Assembly (NCBI GenBank): GCA_013298525.1
Contig: JAAFHW010000023.1
Span: forward strand, 1 to 34,970
Reading direction: 5' to 3'
Source of the DNA: Flavobacteriia bacterium
GTDB taxonomy: Bacteria > Bacteroidota > Bacteroidia > Flavobacteriales > Flavobacteriaceae
Length of the DNA: 34,970 bases
Made by a program: the position numbers and the translations under genes
The notes under the pieces: generated by a model
Told to the model about the DNA's origin: nothing
Databases searched by the model: none
Seen by the model: the letters and a program-made list of their open reading frames with translations, nothing else
Shown here: positions 24,909 through 31,868 of the stretch, piece after piece
Numbering within the stretch: position 1 is the first letter of the stretch
How the letters are laid out: every line of letters begins with the position of its first letter

Positions 24909-25847
24909 TTATTTTCTCGGAAGAAAAACTTCTGCCATCATGCATCTTGCGCTTCCGCCACCGCATGCTTCTATGGTATCTAAGCTTGAATGAAGAATTG
25001 TGATGTGTTCTTCTAATTGTGCGATTTGTTTTTTTGTTAAAGCATTATAAGCCGATGAACTCATGATTAAGTATCTTCTTTCGTCTGCTCCTTGCAATTC
25101 TAACATATTTCCTGCAAAATTGTTCATTTGATCTTCGGTAATTAAAATGATTTCTTTTTCGTCAGAACGAAGACTGTCTAGAACCATTTTGCGTTCTTTT
25201 TTATCATCGATACAATCAGCACAAATTACGGCAAATGTATCTCCAATGCACATCATTACGTTGGTATGATAAATCAATTTTCTTTCGCCATTAACAGTTT
25301 GATATGCTTCAAATATGATTGGATTTAAATCGAAATCTTCACAAAATTCGATGAATAATTCTTCGTCTGCTCTTGGAGAAAGTGCGCAGTAAGCTTTTCC
25401 GTTTTCTCTGTCTAAAACTATGCTTCCTGTTCCTTCTAAGTAAAATCCATCATCTTCCGCAGATGTGTAATCCATAATTCCGTCGTTGATTTCGTAACCT
25501 TTGGCTTCAAGGATATCTAAGATATCTTCACGTCTTTCGGCACGACGATTTTCGGCAAACATTGGATATAAAACCACATCACCATTTTCGTGAAAAGAAA
25601 TCCAATTATTTGGGAAAATACTATCTGGCGTGTCTGGATCTAATGTGTCATCAACAACAGTAACATCGATTCCGACCATTCTTAATTTGTTTACGAAAGT
25701 ATCAAACTCTTGTTGCGCTTTTTCATTAACATTCGCAGGAGTTAATCCGTCAAGGACTTTTTGATAATAATTGTTTACCGCCGTTTGTTCGTTCATTCTA
25801 AACGCTACCGGGCGAATCATCAGAATTGAGTTTGTAGTTTGATTCAT
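24909..25847 (-). CDS. ctlX: Guanidino-group hydrolase, CtlX type (arginine deiminase superfamily)
   Basis: A 312-residue pentein-fold enzyme. FPNNWISFHENGDVVLYPM at ~78-96 holds the substrate-binding Asn/Trp/His region. EGTGSIVLDRENGKAYCALS follows, the catalytic His is in YHTNVMMCIGD, and the nucleophilic Cys is C302 in ACGGGSARCMMAEVF. These features match the group called citrulline utilization hydrolase CtlX, which acts on citrulline or related guanidino/ureido compounds. I assign the name from sequence pattern only. The gene lies downstream of another pentein enzyme (26329-27243), from which it is separated by the four-helix-bundle cassette. It ends at the shared hairpin at 24815. Confidence 0.88.
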   Translation of the reverse strand: MNQTTNSILMIRPVAFRMNEQTAVNNYYQKVLDGLTPANVNEKAQQEFDTFVNKLRMVGIDVTVVDDTLDPDTPDSIFPNNWISFHENGDVVLYPMFAENRRAERREDILDILEAKGYEINDGIMDYTSAEDDGFYLEGTGSIVLDRENGKAYCALSPRADEELFIEFCEDFDLNPIIFEAYQTVNGERKLIYHTNVMMCIGDTFAVICADCIDDKKERKMVLDSLRSDEKEIILITEDQMNNFAGNMLELQGADERRYLIMSSSAYNALTKKQIAQLEEHITILHSSLDTIEACGGGSARCMMAEVFLPRK

Positions 25848-25863
25848 TTTTTTGTTAGTTTTC

Positions 25864-25891
25864 TGTTGTCAGTTGTCGGTTATCCGTTAAC
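25864..25891. repeat. Left 7-bp-period repeat of the four-helix-bundle cassette
   Basis: Four successive units, TGTTGTC, AGTTGTC, GGTTATC and CGTTAAC, share the pattern NGTTRWC. The 18 bases at 25866-25883 match the reverse complement of 26299-26316 at 16 of 18 positions. Confidence 0.75.
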
Positions 25892-25909
25892 AATCTTTGT
25901 GATTAGTTG

Positions 25910-26278
25910 TTAGGTTTTCCAATTGCTTTCAACATATTTTATAAAGTTAAATATTTTCGCACCTAAATTATCATAGTCAGTTATAAATCTTTCAATATCA
26001 GGAATTAAATCTTTACACAAATGTTTTATTTTAATTAAATGCCCTTTTGCTTCTAAACAACTTGAATGAGAATACACTAAGAATTTAATAAAATCTGCCT
26101 TATAACGATTTCTTCCGTAACCTTCAACTATATTTGAATTTACTGAATCTGAAGAGCGTCTAATTTGGCTTCCTAATTCATACATTTCATACTTTGGCAA
26201 AAGTAATGATGCTGGATGAACTTCATAAAACAATGCCAAACTAATTTTATAAATATCCAAATCCTGATAACTACTCAT
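25910..26278 (-). CDS. Four-helix-bundle protein (23S rRNA intervening-sequence protein family)
   Basis: A 122-residue helical protein. YQDLDIYKISLALFYEVH at the N-terminus, ELGSQIRRSSDSVNSNIVEGYGR at ~35-57 and FIKFLVYSHSSCLEAKGHL at ~65-85 match the IVP/four-helix-bundle family (PF05635, TIGR02436). Members occur in 23S rRNA intervening sequences, beside diversity-generating retroelements (as Avd), and as solitary genes of unknown function. There is no rRNA or reverse transcriptase here, so this is a solitary copy. It interrupts a likely operon of two pentein enzymes and is flanked almost symmetrically by inverted repeats (27 bases after the stop, 21 before the start). Basic and aromatic residues would fit nucleic-acid binding. 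Confidence 0.92.
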   Translation of the reverse strand: MSSYQDLDIYKISLALFYEVHPASLLLPKYEMYELGSQIRRSSDSVNSNIVEGYGRNRYKADFIKFLVYSHSSCLEAKGHLIKIKHLCKDLIPDIERFITDYDNLGAKIFNFIKYVESNWKT

Positions 26279-26298
26279 AACAACAATTTACATAGTTA

Positions 26299-26324
26299 AT
26301 AACTGAAAACTGACAACCGATGAC
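26299..26324. repeat. Right 7-bp-period repeat of the four-helix-bundle cassette
   Basis: In reverse complement the units read GGTTGTC, AGTTTTC and AGTTATT, preceded by GTCATC. They are arranged as an inverted partner of the array at 25864-25891 (core 26299-26316). Confidence 0.75.
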
Positions 26325-26328
26325 TTTT

Positions 26329-27243
26329 CTAATCTCTTTTTAAAGGTAGCGTCGAACATCTCAACAATCCTTCTTGCTTTGCTATTTCAGCGTATGGAAT
26401 TTCTTCCACTGTAAAACCTTGTTCTCTTAGCCAATTGTTCAATCTTGTGAAGTTTTTTTCTGAAACTACAACATCTGGTGCAATTGAAAATACATTAGAA
26501 TTCATATTATACATTTCATCTCGCGTGATGTGAAATAGGTTTTCTTTTCCAAATAATTTTACTAAGTAAACGTAATCTGCTTCTTCACGGAAACCACTTT
26601 TGTAGATGATTCCTTTATTGGTTCCAACAGGTTGAAAGCAGCAATCAAGGTGAAGTGCATTATCGCGAGCTTCTAATTTGGATTTTACTAAGTCAAATTC
26701 TTTTACAATTTTGTTTGGAAACAAATCTTTTATGTATTGAACTCCTTGCATATTAGTTCTTGCTGTGATGTAATCTTTATAATCAGAACCTTTGTAAGTT
26801 CCTATAAAAACATAATCATTCCACAGCATTACATCACCACCTTCAATGTGTACATCCTCTGGCGGACGAACGACTTTAGCAGGATTAATTTGGTCAATTA
26901 CATATTGAATTGCATCTAATTCACGATTTCTATCAGGTAGAATATTTGCTTTTATAAAAACATCGTCAATTACGAAACCAATATCACGAGTAAAAATTTG
27001 ATTGTAATTTTCAATCATTTCTGGGCGAAAAACTTTCACATCATATTTTTGAAATACTTTATTGAAGGCTTCCATTTCGTTAACCATATCTTCTTCAACT
27101 GAATATGTACCTGCGAGAATGTGTTCTAATGATTTTGGATCGTAAGCTTCGTCTGCTGTTGGAGTTGGTCCGTTATTTACTGCTGAACCTAATACAACAG
27201 CTCTTAATCTTGAAGTTTCGTTTTTTACATTTAATTGTAACAT
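26329..27243 (-). CDS. Arginine deiminase / dimethylarginine dimethylaminohydrolase family protein
   Basis: A 304-residue pentein-fold enzyme. It begins NVKNETSRLRAVVLGSA. FTRDIGFVI at ~88-96, VHIEGGDVMLW (~131-141), LHLDCCFQPV (catalytic His, ~198) and C296 in LLRCSTLPLKR follow the family order Asp, Glu-Gly-Gly-Asp, His, Cys. Such enzymes hydrolyse arginine, methylarginines or related guanidino compounds, or transfer the amidino group. The sequence does not separate these. The pair with the CtlX-like gene suggests arginine or citrulline catabolism. The right end of the cassette starts at its stop codon. A TATATTTG element lies 23 bases upstream of the ATG. Confidence 0.87.
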   Translation of the reverse strand: MLQLNVKNETSRLRAVVLGSAVNNGPTPTADEAYDPKSLEHILAGTYSVEEDMVNEMEAFNKVFQKYDVKVFRPEMIENYNQIFTRDIGFVIDDVFIKANILPDRNRELDAIQYVIDQINPAKVVRPPEDVHIEGGDVMLWNDYVFIGTYKGSDYKDYITARTNMQGVQYIKDLFPNKIVKEFDLVKSKLEARDNALHLDCCFQPVGTNKGIIYKSGFREEADYVYLVKLFGKENLFHITRDEMYNMNSNVFSIAPDVVVSEKNFTRLNNWLREQGFTVEEIPYAEIAKQEGLLRCSTLPLKRD

Positions 27244-27266
27244 ATAATTTGCTTTTGGCTATTAGG

Positions 27267-27274
27267 CAAATATA
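27267..27274 (-). promoter_or_regulatory. Putative -7 element (TATATTTG) of the deiminase-family gene
   Basis: A perfect TAnnTTTG match on the minus strand, 23 bases before the ATG at 27243. It touches the U-tract of the upstream gene's terminator, so termination and new initiation are packed into about 35 bases. No clear -33 is seen. Confidence 0.45.
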
Positions 27275-27303
27275 AAAAAGCTCCGTTGATTAACGAAGCT
27301 TTT
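27271..27303 (-). terminator. Rho-independent terminator of the surface-protein operon
   Basis: AAAAGCTCCGTT (27276-27287) and AACGAAGCTTTT (27292-27303) form a 12-bp stem with one wobble pair and a GATT loop. On the minus strand it is followed by UUUUUUAUA. It lies 19 bases after the stop at 27322. Confidence 0.8.
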
Positions 27304-27321
27304 GTTTATAAGTATTTACTT

Positions 27322-29283
27322 TTAATTTTTAATTAACTTTTCTGTATGTACTTGTCCATCATCTGAAATTACATTAACAATATAGATACCTGTTGGATAT
27401 TTACTAATATCAACTTGTGTTTTGTTTATTGCTTCCACTTGCTTTTCATAAACTATTTTTCCATCTATTGTTGCAATACTTAGTTTATTGAAATTACCGT
27501 CATTCATAACAACTTCAATGAAATTACTTGATGGATTTGGAATAATAGAAAATCCGTTTACCAGTTTTACTAAATTAATATTTTCTTCTGGGATTTCTTG
27601 ATAAACAGATTGTTCCTCACCTGGTCTGTATACAAAAGTGCTAGAACATCCTTCAGGATAAGCTGCAAATTGAGACCCAAATTCGGCTTCGAAACCAGGA
27701 TTTAATTCCACATAATTTTCCGCGTGATAAACGACACCATTTCCTTGAACATTATCACCGACAGAAATAATATTGGATGCTTTAATCCAATCGGATCGTT
27801 CTCGTTTCTTTATTGCTGGAATAGCTAAGTTGTTACAATCATCCGTTGGCGATGTTAAAGTTAGCGTTGGAATACAACAATCAATAAAAGTTACATCTGG
27901 TCCAACATTGGCAGAATTATCTGATATTTCATATAAAAATGTTCCTGCTGTACAATTAACATTAAAGTCGGCATTTACCTGAAATTCGAAATTTCCGGAT
28001 GGATTAGTTCCAAAAACACTCGGTAAGAAACTAAAACAAAAAGTATTTGCTGTAAGCTGCGAAGGTGTGTTTAAAGTAGCAATTACTACTCCACCTTGGG
28101 TTATTTGCATTGAAATGGTATTTAAAACTGCATTTGCTGGAGCTGCATAAGTACCGCAAACTTCAATTGGCACTATGCTAGTTGGACTTGGACAATTTAT
28201 ATTAGTTGGATTGGTATTTATTGCGCCTAATTGAGGTGAAGCACATGTAAATCCGCAAATGTTATCTATATAAACTGTTCCGAAGTGAGCCGATGGTTGA
28301 CAATCACTTACAGAAAACTCAATTGTTCCTGGTTGATTTAAAATATCACCAACATTTAATCTTGCACAAATCCAACCTGTATAAAGTACTCTTCTGTCAG
28401 AATTCACATTAATTGTTGAAAATAAGCAATTGTTGGGATTAGCAATAATACAAAACTCATCAACTACATTGCCATACTGATCCAAAACTCTTGCTCTAAA
28501 ATAAGGCTGAATATCTTGTGCATGCCCAGGTTTATTATCCATAACCAACGAAAAATTGAAGTCAATTGTTGATTGATTTATAACTGGAAAGTATCTAGAA
28601 ACAGTAGTTAAATCTGACGAACCCATTCCGCCAGTGTTGTTAAGCTTTATTGCTTTTGTTCCTCCATTAGAATTTAAAGTTGGAACATTGACTCCAAGAC
28701 CTGCTAAAACAGGATCAAATTGCTGATAACCCGAAGCACCACTATCAATAACAGTTGCTCTTGAATTAAAATTGTTTGTTGTTGGAGCTAGTACATTAGT
28801 TGTTGTTAAAACTGTTGGTGTAGCACACGATTGGAAAAAAGAAGTTCCAGACCCTGGTTGTGGATGCAAATCTGCCCAGAAAGTGTATCCTGCAGTTCCA
28901 TCTTCAAAATCACCATTAACACAATTTTGAGCCACAGATGCAGGAAGTTCAATTGCTTTGTAATCAGCTACTGTTTCACGATTTCTTGAGAAAAATAATT
29001 TTCTTAACTCATATCGTTTTGCATCGATTAGAGCTTTTTCCAATTGTATATCTGTAAAATCCTCTTCCTCTCTAAGAAGTTTAATCACCTCATCTGTAAC
29101 CTCAACGGCTAACTTATACTTATTGAAATTATCCGAAATAAATCGTTCAACTTCTTTCTCAGTTTGTTCTGTTCTTGATACTCTTTTATTTTCTGCCTCA
29201 AGATATTCGTTTACTTGAGCAACCAATGAATTGGAATTAAAAAACAACAGAGCAATTAAAACTATTTTAAATATTTTAATCAT
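27322..29283 (-). CDS. Secreted protein with 3-coathanger stack domain and T9SS type A sorting domain
   Basis: A 653-residue protein. The signal peptide is 1-22 (LVAQ). An unusual charged helical region (~24-105) is followed by a Cys-containing jelly-roll-like domain (~117-345, NCVNGDFEDG to GTVYIDNICGF). A beta region (~350-475) leads to a 3-coathanger-stack-like segment (IKASNIISVGDN ... ENYVELNPGFEAEFGSQF, ~500-550). The type A sorting domain begins FSIIPNPSSNFIEV, and LSIATIDGKIVYEK and YPTGIYIVNVISDDGQ follow, ending TEKLIKN. It is expected to be exported by T9SS and anchored at the surface. It starts 6 bases after the tail-fibre-like gene and probably forms an operon with it. Confidence 0.88.
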   Translation of the reverse strand: MIKIFKIVLIALLFFNSNSLVAQVNEYLEAENKRVSRTEQTEKEVERFISDNFNKYKLAVEVTDEVIKLLREEEDFTDIQLEKALIDAKRYELRKLFFSRNRETVADYKAIELPASVAQNCVNGDFEDGTAGYTFWADLHPQPGSGTSFFQSCATPTVLTTTNVLAPTTNNFNSRATVIDSGASGYQQFDPVLAGLGVNVPTLNSNGGTKAIKLNNTGGMGSSDLTTVSRYFPVINQSTIDFNFSLVMDNKPGHAQDIQPYFRARVLDQYGNVVDEFCIIANPNNCLFSTINVNSDRRVLYTGWICARLNVGDILNQPGTIEFSVSDCQPSAHFGTVYIDNICGFTCASPQLGAINTNPTNINCPSPTSIVPIEVCGTYAAPANAVLNTISMQITQGGVVIATLNTPSQLTANTFCFSFLPSVFGTNPSGNFEFQVNADFNVNCTAGTFLYEISDNSANVGPDVTFIDCCIPTLTLTSPTDDCNNLAIPAIKKRERSDWIKASNIISVGDNVQGNGVVYHAENYVELNPGFEAEFGSQFAAYPEGCSSTFVYRPGEEQSVYQEIPEENINLVKLVNGFSIIPNPSSNFIEVVMNDGNFNKLSIATIDGKIVYEKQVEAINKTQVDISKYPTGIYIVNVISDDGQVHTEKLIKN

Positions 29284-29289
29284 GACTCA

Positions 29290-31596
29290 TTATTTTTTTT
29301 GAATTAATTCTTTCATTTGATTTTTTAATTCCTCAATCTCTTTATTCTGATTTTCTATAGCTTTACTTTGGTTTTCTAAAGTTTTATTTTGCTCGATTAT
29401 ATATAATGTTAATTCTTCAATTTTCTCCATTTGTTTTGCTTGCATAGCAGATAAATCTAAGCCATTTTTAGCCAAATCCTCTGCAGAATCAACACCTGGT
29501 AAATGATTGTTATTGTTTATAAATTCTTCAACTTGTTTTAATGGCATCAATTTATAATCATCTGCAAATACATAATCTGCCCAATTATTAGTACTTCTTA
29601 AGGCTACTTTTACTTTTTCTGTTAGAATTCCTCCTTCAACAAATAATTTATAGTTTCCGGTATTGTTTGGATAAATCCAACTAGAACCGATATACATTTT
29701 ACCGTGATTTGGACTTGTTGCAGTATTGAACCAAATATTTCTATCGTTCATATTTACAACTCTATTATTATTGGTCGTAGTTGATTGATTGATAACACCA
29801 TTGTTTCCGTAAAGACTTGTATCTATTGAGCTTACTTGATATGGTGTAGCTGGCATACCATTACCAGTTATAGTAACATTACTTCCTGGTATTACTGTAG
29901 TTGTTGGTAAGTTAATTGTATTTCCATTAGAAATTGTCAAAGCATTTCCAACTAATGAAAGTGATTGTGCGTCTGTATCAGTAAATGTTGGTAAAGTAAT
30001 TGTATTTCCGTTTGAAATTGACAATGTATTACCATTAATTGTAAGTGATTGTGCATCTGTATAAGTTGGAAGAACTACTGTATTACCATTAGAAATTGAT
30101 AAATTATTTCCAACCAAAGAAAGTGATTGAGCGTCTGTATCAGTATCAGTAAAAGTTGGTAAAGTAATTGTATTTCCGTTTGAAATTGACAATGTATTAC
30201 CCGCAATTGTAAGTGATTGTGCATCTGTATAAGTTGGAAGAACTACTGTATTACCATTAGAAATTGATAAATTATTTCCAACCAAAGAAAGTGATTGAGC
30301 ATCAGTATCTGTAAAAGTTGGTAATGTAAATGAACCTCCACCATTAGATAATGTTACAGTATTTCCAGATTGAGTTAAAGTTTGCAATTCATTTGTTGTG
30401 CTTGCATCTAACTCTGTAAAAGTTGGAACTGGTAAGTTAACTGGTGCACTTTCGACTCCGTTTACTGTTGTTACTAATTGATTGTTAGAATTAATAGTAT
30501 TACTAATCGAATTTACAATTGGAGCTGTTGCAATCAAAGTGTTTACATTACTAGTCATAATATTACCATTTGATGACAATAAATTACTTGTAATTGAATT
30601 AGGTAGTTCTTGTAAAACAACATCACCATCGGCATTAACACTTAAAAAAGCATTTGATGTATTTCTTGTATTTGGAATGAATGTACTATTCAAATTTGTA
30701 AAACGAAGACCTGAGTTACCAAATACTCCATGTTTTATTTCAACTTTATTATTTGGAGTTCTGGTTCCAATCCCTACTCTTCCTTCAACTAATAATCCAT
30801 TTTTTGGAGCTAAAGAACCTGCTAATGGGAAAGGAATTCCTCTTGGAGTAAAATTTTTACCTATAACAACACCTCCACTTACATCTAATCTATTAGCTGG
30901 AATTACGTTATTTCCTAATCCAAAACCAACATTACCATTCTGAGAAATAAGCATTTTTTGAACACCATCTCCATCAGCCAAAATAACTGTTTTTTCAGTA
31001 TCATTTCCTGTTATAATTTGTGTTGATGGAGAACTATTAACAAATACTTTACCTAAAAAAACATTACCACTACCATTTACTAAATTTGTTCCATTTTCAT
31101 TTCCAATAAAAACATTACTACTACCTGTTAATAAGTGTCTTGGTGTGAAATATCCAATAGCAATATTACCATTACCTTGATTTTTTAATAAAGTTGCATA
31201 CCCAATAGCTGTATTGTATGAACCGGGATTGGAAGAATCTCCCATCGCTCTGTGACCAATAGCAATATTGCTATTACCAGTGATATTATTTTCTAGTGTT
31301 CTTGTACCAAAAGCACAATTTAACTCACCAGAAAAATTCTTACTTAAAGCATCATTTCCGAAAGCACTATTAAAACCACCTTTAGAAACAACCAATGTAT
31401 TGATACCAAATGCACTGTTGCTATTTCCAGTATTATTAATCAATGCATTATAACCAAAACCATTGTTGTAGCTACCTGTATTGTTGGTACCAGCACTAAC
31501 ACCTGTAAAAGTATTGTTGGTAATCTGTCCGCTACTTGTTGATATGAAACTTAATAAAGCTAAAAACGTAAGAAAAGAGTAATTTTTAATTTTCAT
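29290..31596 (-). CDS. Trimeric tail-fibre/YadA-head-like surface protein
   Basis: A 768-residue protein with a signal peptide (1-24, TSSGQ). Residues ~25-195 contain YadA-head-like repeats of about 14-25 residues with NSAFG, NIAIG and NVFIG motifs. These form a left-handed trimeric beta-roll in the family. A region with GRVGIGTRTPNNKVEI follows. Residues ~420-540 are repeats of the type DAQSLSLVGNNLSISNGNTV. Near the C-terminus, NWADYVFADDYKLMPLKQVE and INNNNHLPGVDSAEDLAKNG are typical of flavobacterial tail-fibre-like proteins. A coiled coil of about 50 residues ends the chain. It has neither a T9SS sorting domain nor a YadA membrane anchor. How it is held at the surface is therefore unclear. 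Confidence 0.85.
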   Translation of the reverse strand: MKIKNYSFLTFLALLSFISTSSGQITNNTFTGVSAGTNNTGSYNNGFGYNALINNTGNSNSAFGINTLVVSKGGFNSAFGNDALSKNFSGELNCAFGTRTLENNITGNSNIAIGHRAMGDSSNPGSYNTAIGYATLLKNQGNGNIAIGYFTPRHLLTGSSNVFIGNENGTNLVNGSGNVFLGKVFVNSSPSTQIITGNDTEKTVILADGDGVQKMLISQNGNVGFGLGNNVIPANRLDVSGGVVIGKNFTPRGIPFPLAGSLAPKNGLLVEGRVGIGTRTPNNKVEIKHGVFGNSGLRFTNLNSTFIPNTRNTSNAFLSVNADGDVVLQELPNSITSNLLSSNGNIMTSNVNTLIATAPIVNSISNTINSNNQLVTTVNGVESAPVNLPVPTFTELDASTTNELQTLTQSGNTVTLSNGGGSFTLPTFTDTDAQSLSLVGNNLSISNGNTVVLPTYTDAQSLTIAGNTLSISNGNTITLPTFTDTDTDAQSLSLVGNNLSISNGNTVVLPTYTDAQSLTINGNTLSISNGNTITLPTFTDTDAQSLSLVGNALTISNGNTINLPTTTVIPGSNVTITGNGMPATPYQVSSIDTSLYGNNGVINQSTTTNNNRVVNMNDRNIWFNTATSPNHGKMYIGSSWIYPNNTGNYKLFVEGGILTEKVKVALRSTNNWADYVFADDYKLMPLKQVEEFINNNNHLPGVDSAEDLAKNGLDLSAMQAKQMEKIEELTLYIIEQNKTLENQSKAIENQNKEIEELKNQMKELIQKK
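29990..30319 (-). repeat. Near-identical 168/162-bp tandem duplication in the tail-fibre-like gene
   Basis: Copy 1 is 29990-30157 and copy 2 is about 30158-30319. They are nearly identical at DNA level. The clear differences are one codon (Asn against Ala, near 30034 and 30202), an extra TCAGTA in copy 1 (30140-30150), and a few changes at the right end. Each copy codes for two related ~27-residue modules ending in TLP or VLP. The reading frame is kept. Confidence 0.85.
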
Positions 31597-31683
31597 AACT
31601 GTGTAGGTTTAAGTTAATAAATGAATAAATTCAGATTCATTGTTTAATTTGGGGCTATAAACAAGAAGTAAATTTTACTATTT

Positions 31684-31691
31684 CAAAAATA
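31684..31691 (-). promoter_or_regulatory. Putative -7 element (TATTTTTG) of the surface-protein operon
   Basis: A TAnnTTTG match on the minus strand, 87 bases upstream of the ATG at 31596. It predicts a leader of about 80 bases. No clear -33 is visible. Confidence 0.35.
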
Positions 31692-31759
31692 TGTATTTAA
31701 TTTTGAATAAAACCGATTATTTACTCAATTATTCGACAAAATACATCTTTTAAGATTTA

Positions 31760-31784
31760 TATAATGTATTTTTCTTACATTATA
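31760..31784. promoter_or_regulatory. 9-bp inverted repeat TATAATGTA-N7-TACATTATA, possible operator
   Basis: A perfect 9-bp inverted repeat lies about 70 bases upstream of the putative -7 element of the tail-fibre-like gene. It has the symmetry of a dimeric regulator site, but the A+T-rich context lowers its weight. There is no U-run, so it is not a terminator. Confidence 0.35.
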
Positions 31785-31810
31785 AAAACAAGATAATTAG
31801 ATACTTACGC

Positions 31811-31847
31811 AAAAAAAAACTCCTTGCTTATGTCAAGGAGTTTTTTA
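31811..31847 (-). terminator. Rho-independent terminator of gltA
   Basis: AAAAACTCCTTG (31815-31826) and CAAGGAGTTTTT (31834-31845) form a perfect 12-bp stem with a 7-base loop. On the minus strand it is followed by a run of nine U in all. It lies 24 bases after the stop at 31869. Confidence 0.9.
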
Positions 31848-31868
31848 TAAATGTAATAATTTAAAAAA

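Larger units (their letters stand above)
25865..26324. mobile_element. Putative four-helix-bundle cassette bounded by inverted repeats
   Basis: The element contains one gene (25910-26278, minus) and inverted arrays of a degenerate 7-bp repeat at both ends. The hexamer TTTTCT is present directly outside each end (25859-25864 and 26325-26330), as a target duplication would be. The right copy overlaps the stop codon of the arginine-deiminase-like gene. No transposase is encoded. That it moved as a unit is inference from this symmetry. Confidence 0.4.

Noticed and set aside
25910..26278. Diversity-generating retroelement or 23S rRNA intervening sequence around the four-helix-bundle gene
   Set aside because: No reverse transcriptase, template/variable repeat pair or rRNA sequence is present in the window.
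29930..30330. Repeats in the tail-fibre-like gene considered as a CRISPR array
   Set aside because: The repeats are long, adjacent without unique spacers, in frame and coding. No cas genes nearby.
30482..30943. 153-codon open frame on the plus strand
   Set aside because: It lies fully antisense to the tail-fibre-like gene. It mirrors low-complexity codon use and has no recognisable domain.
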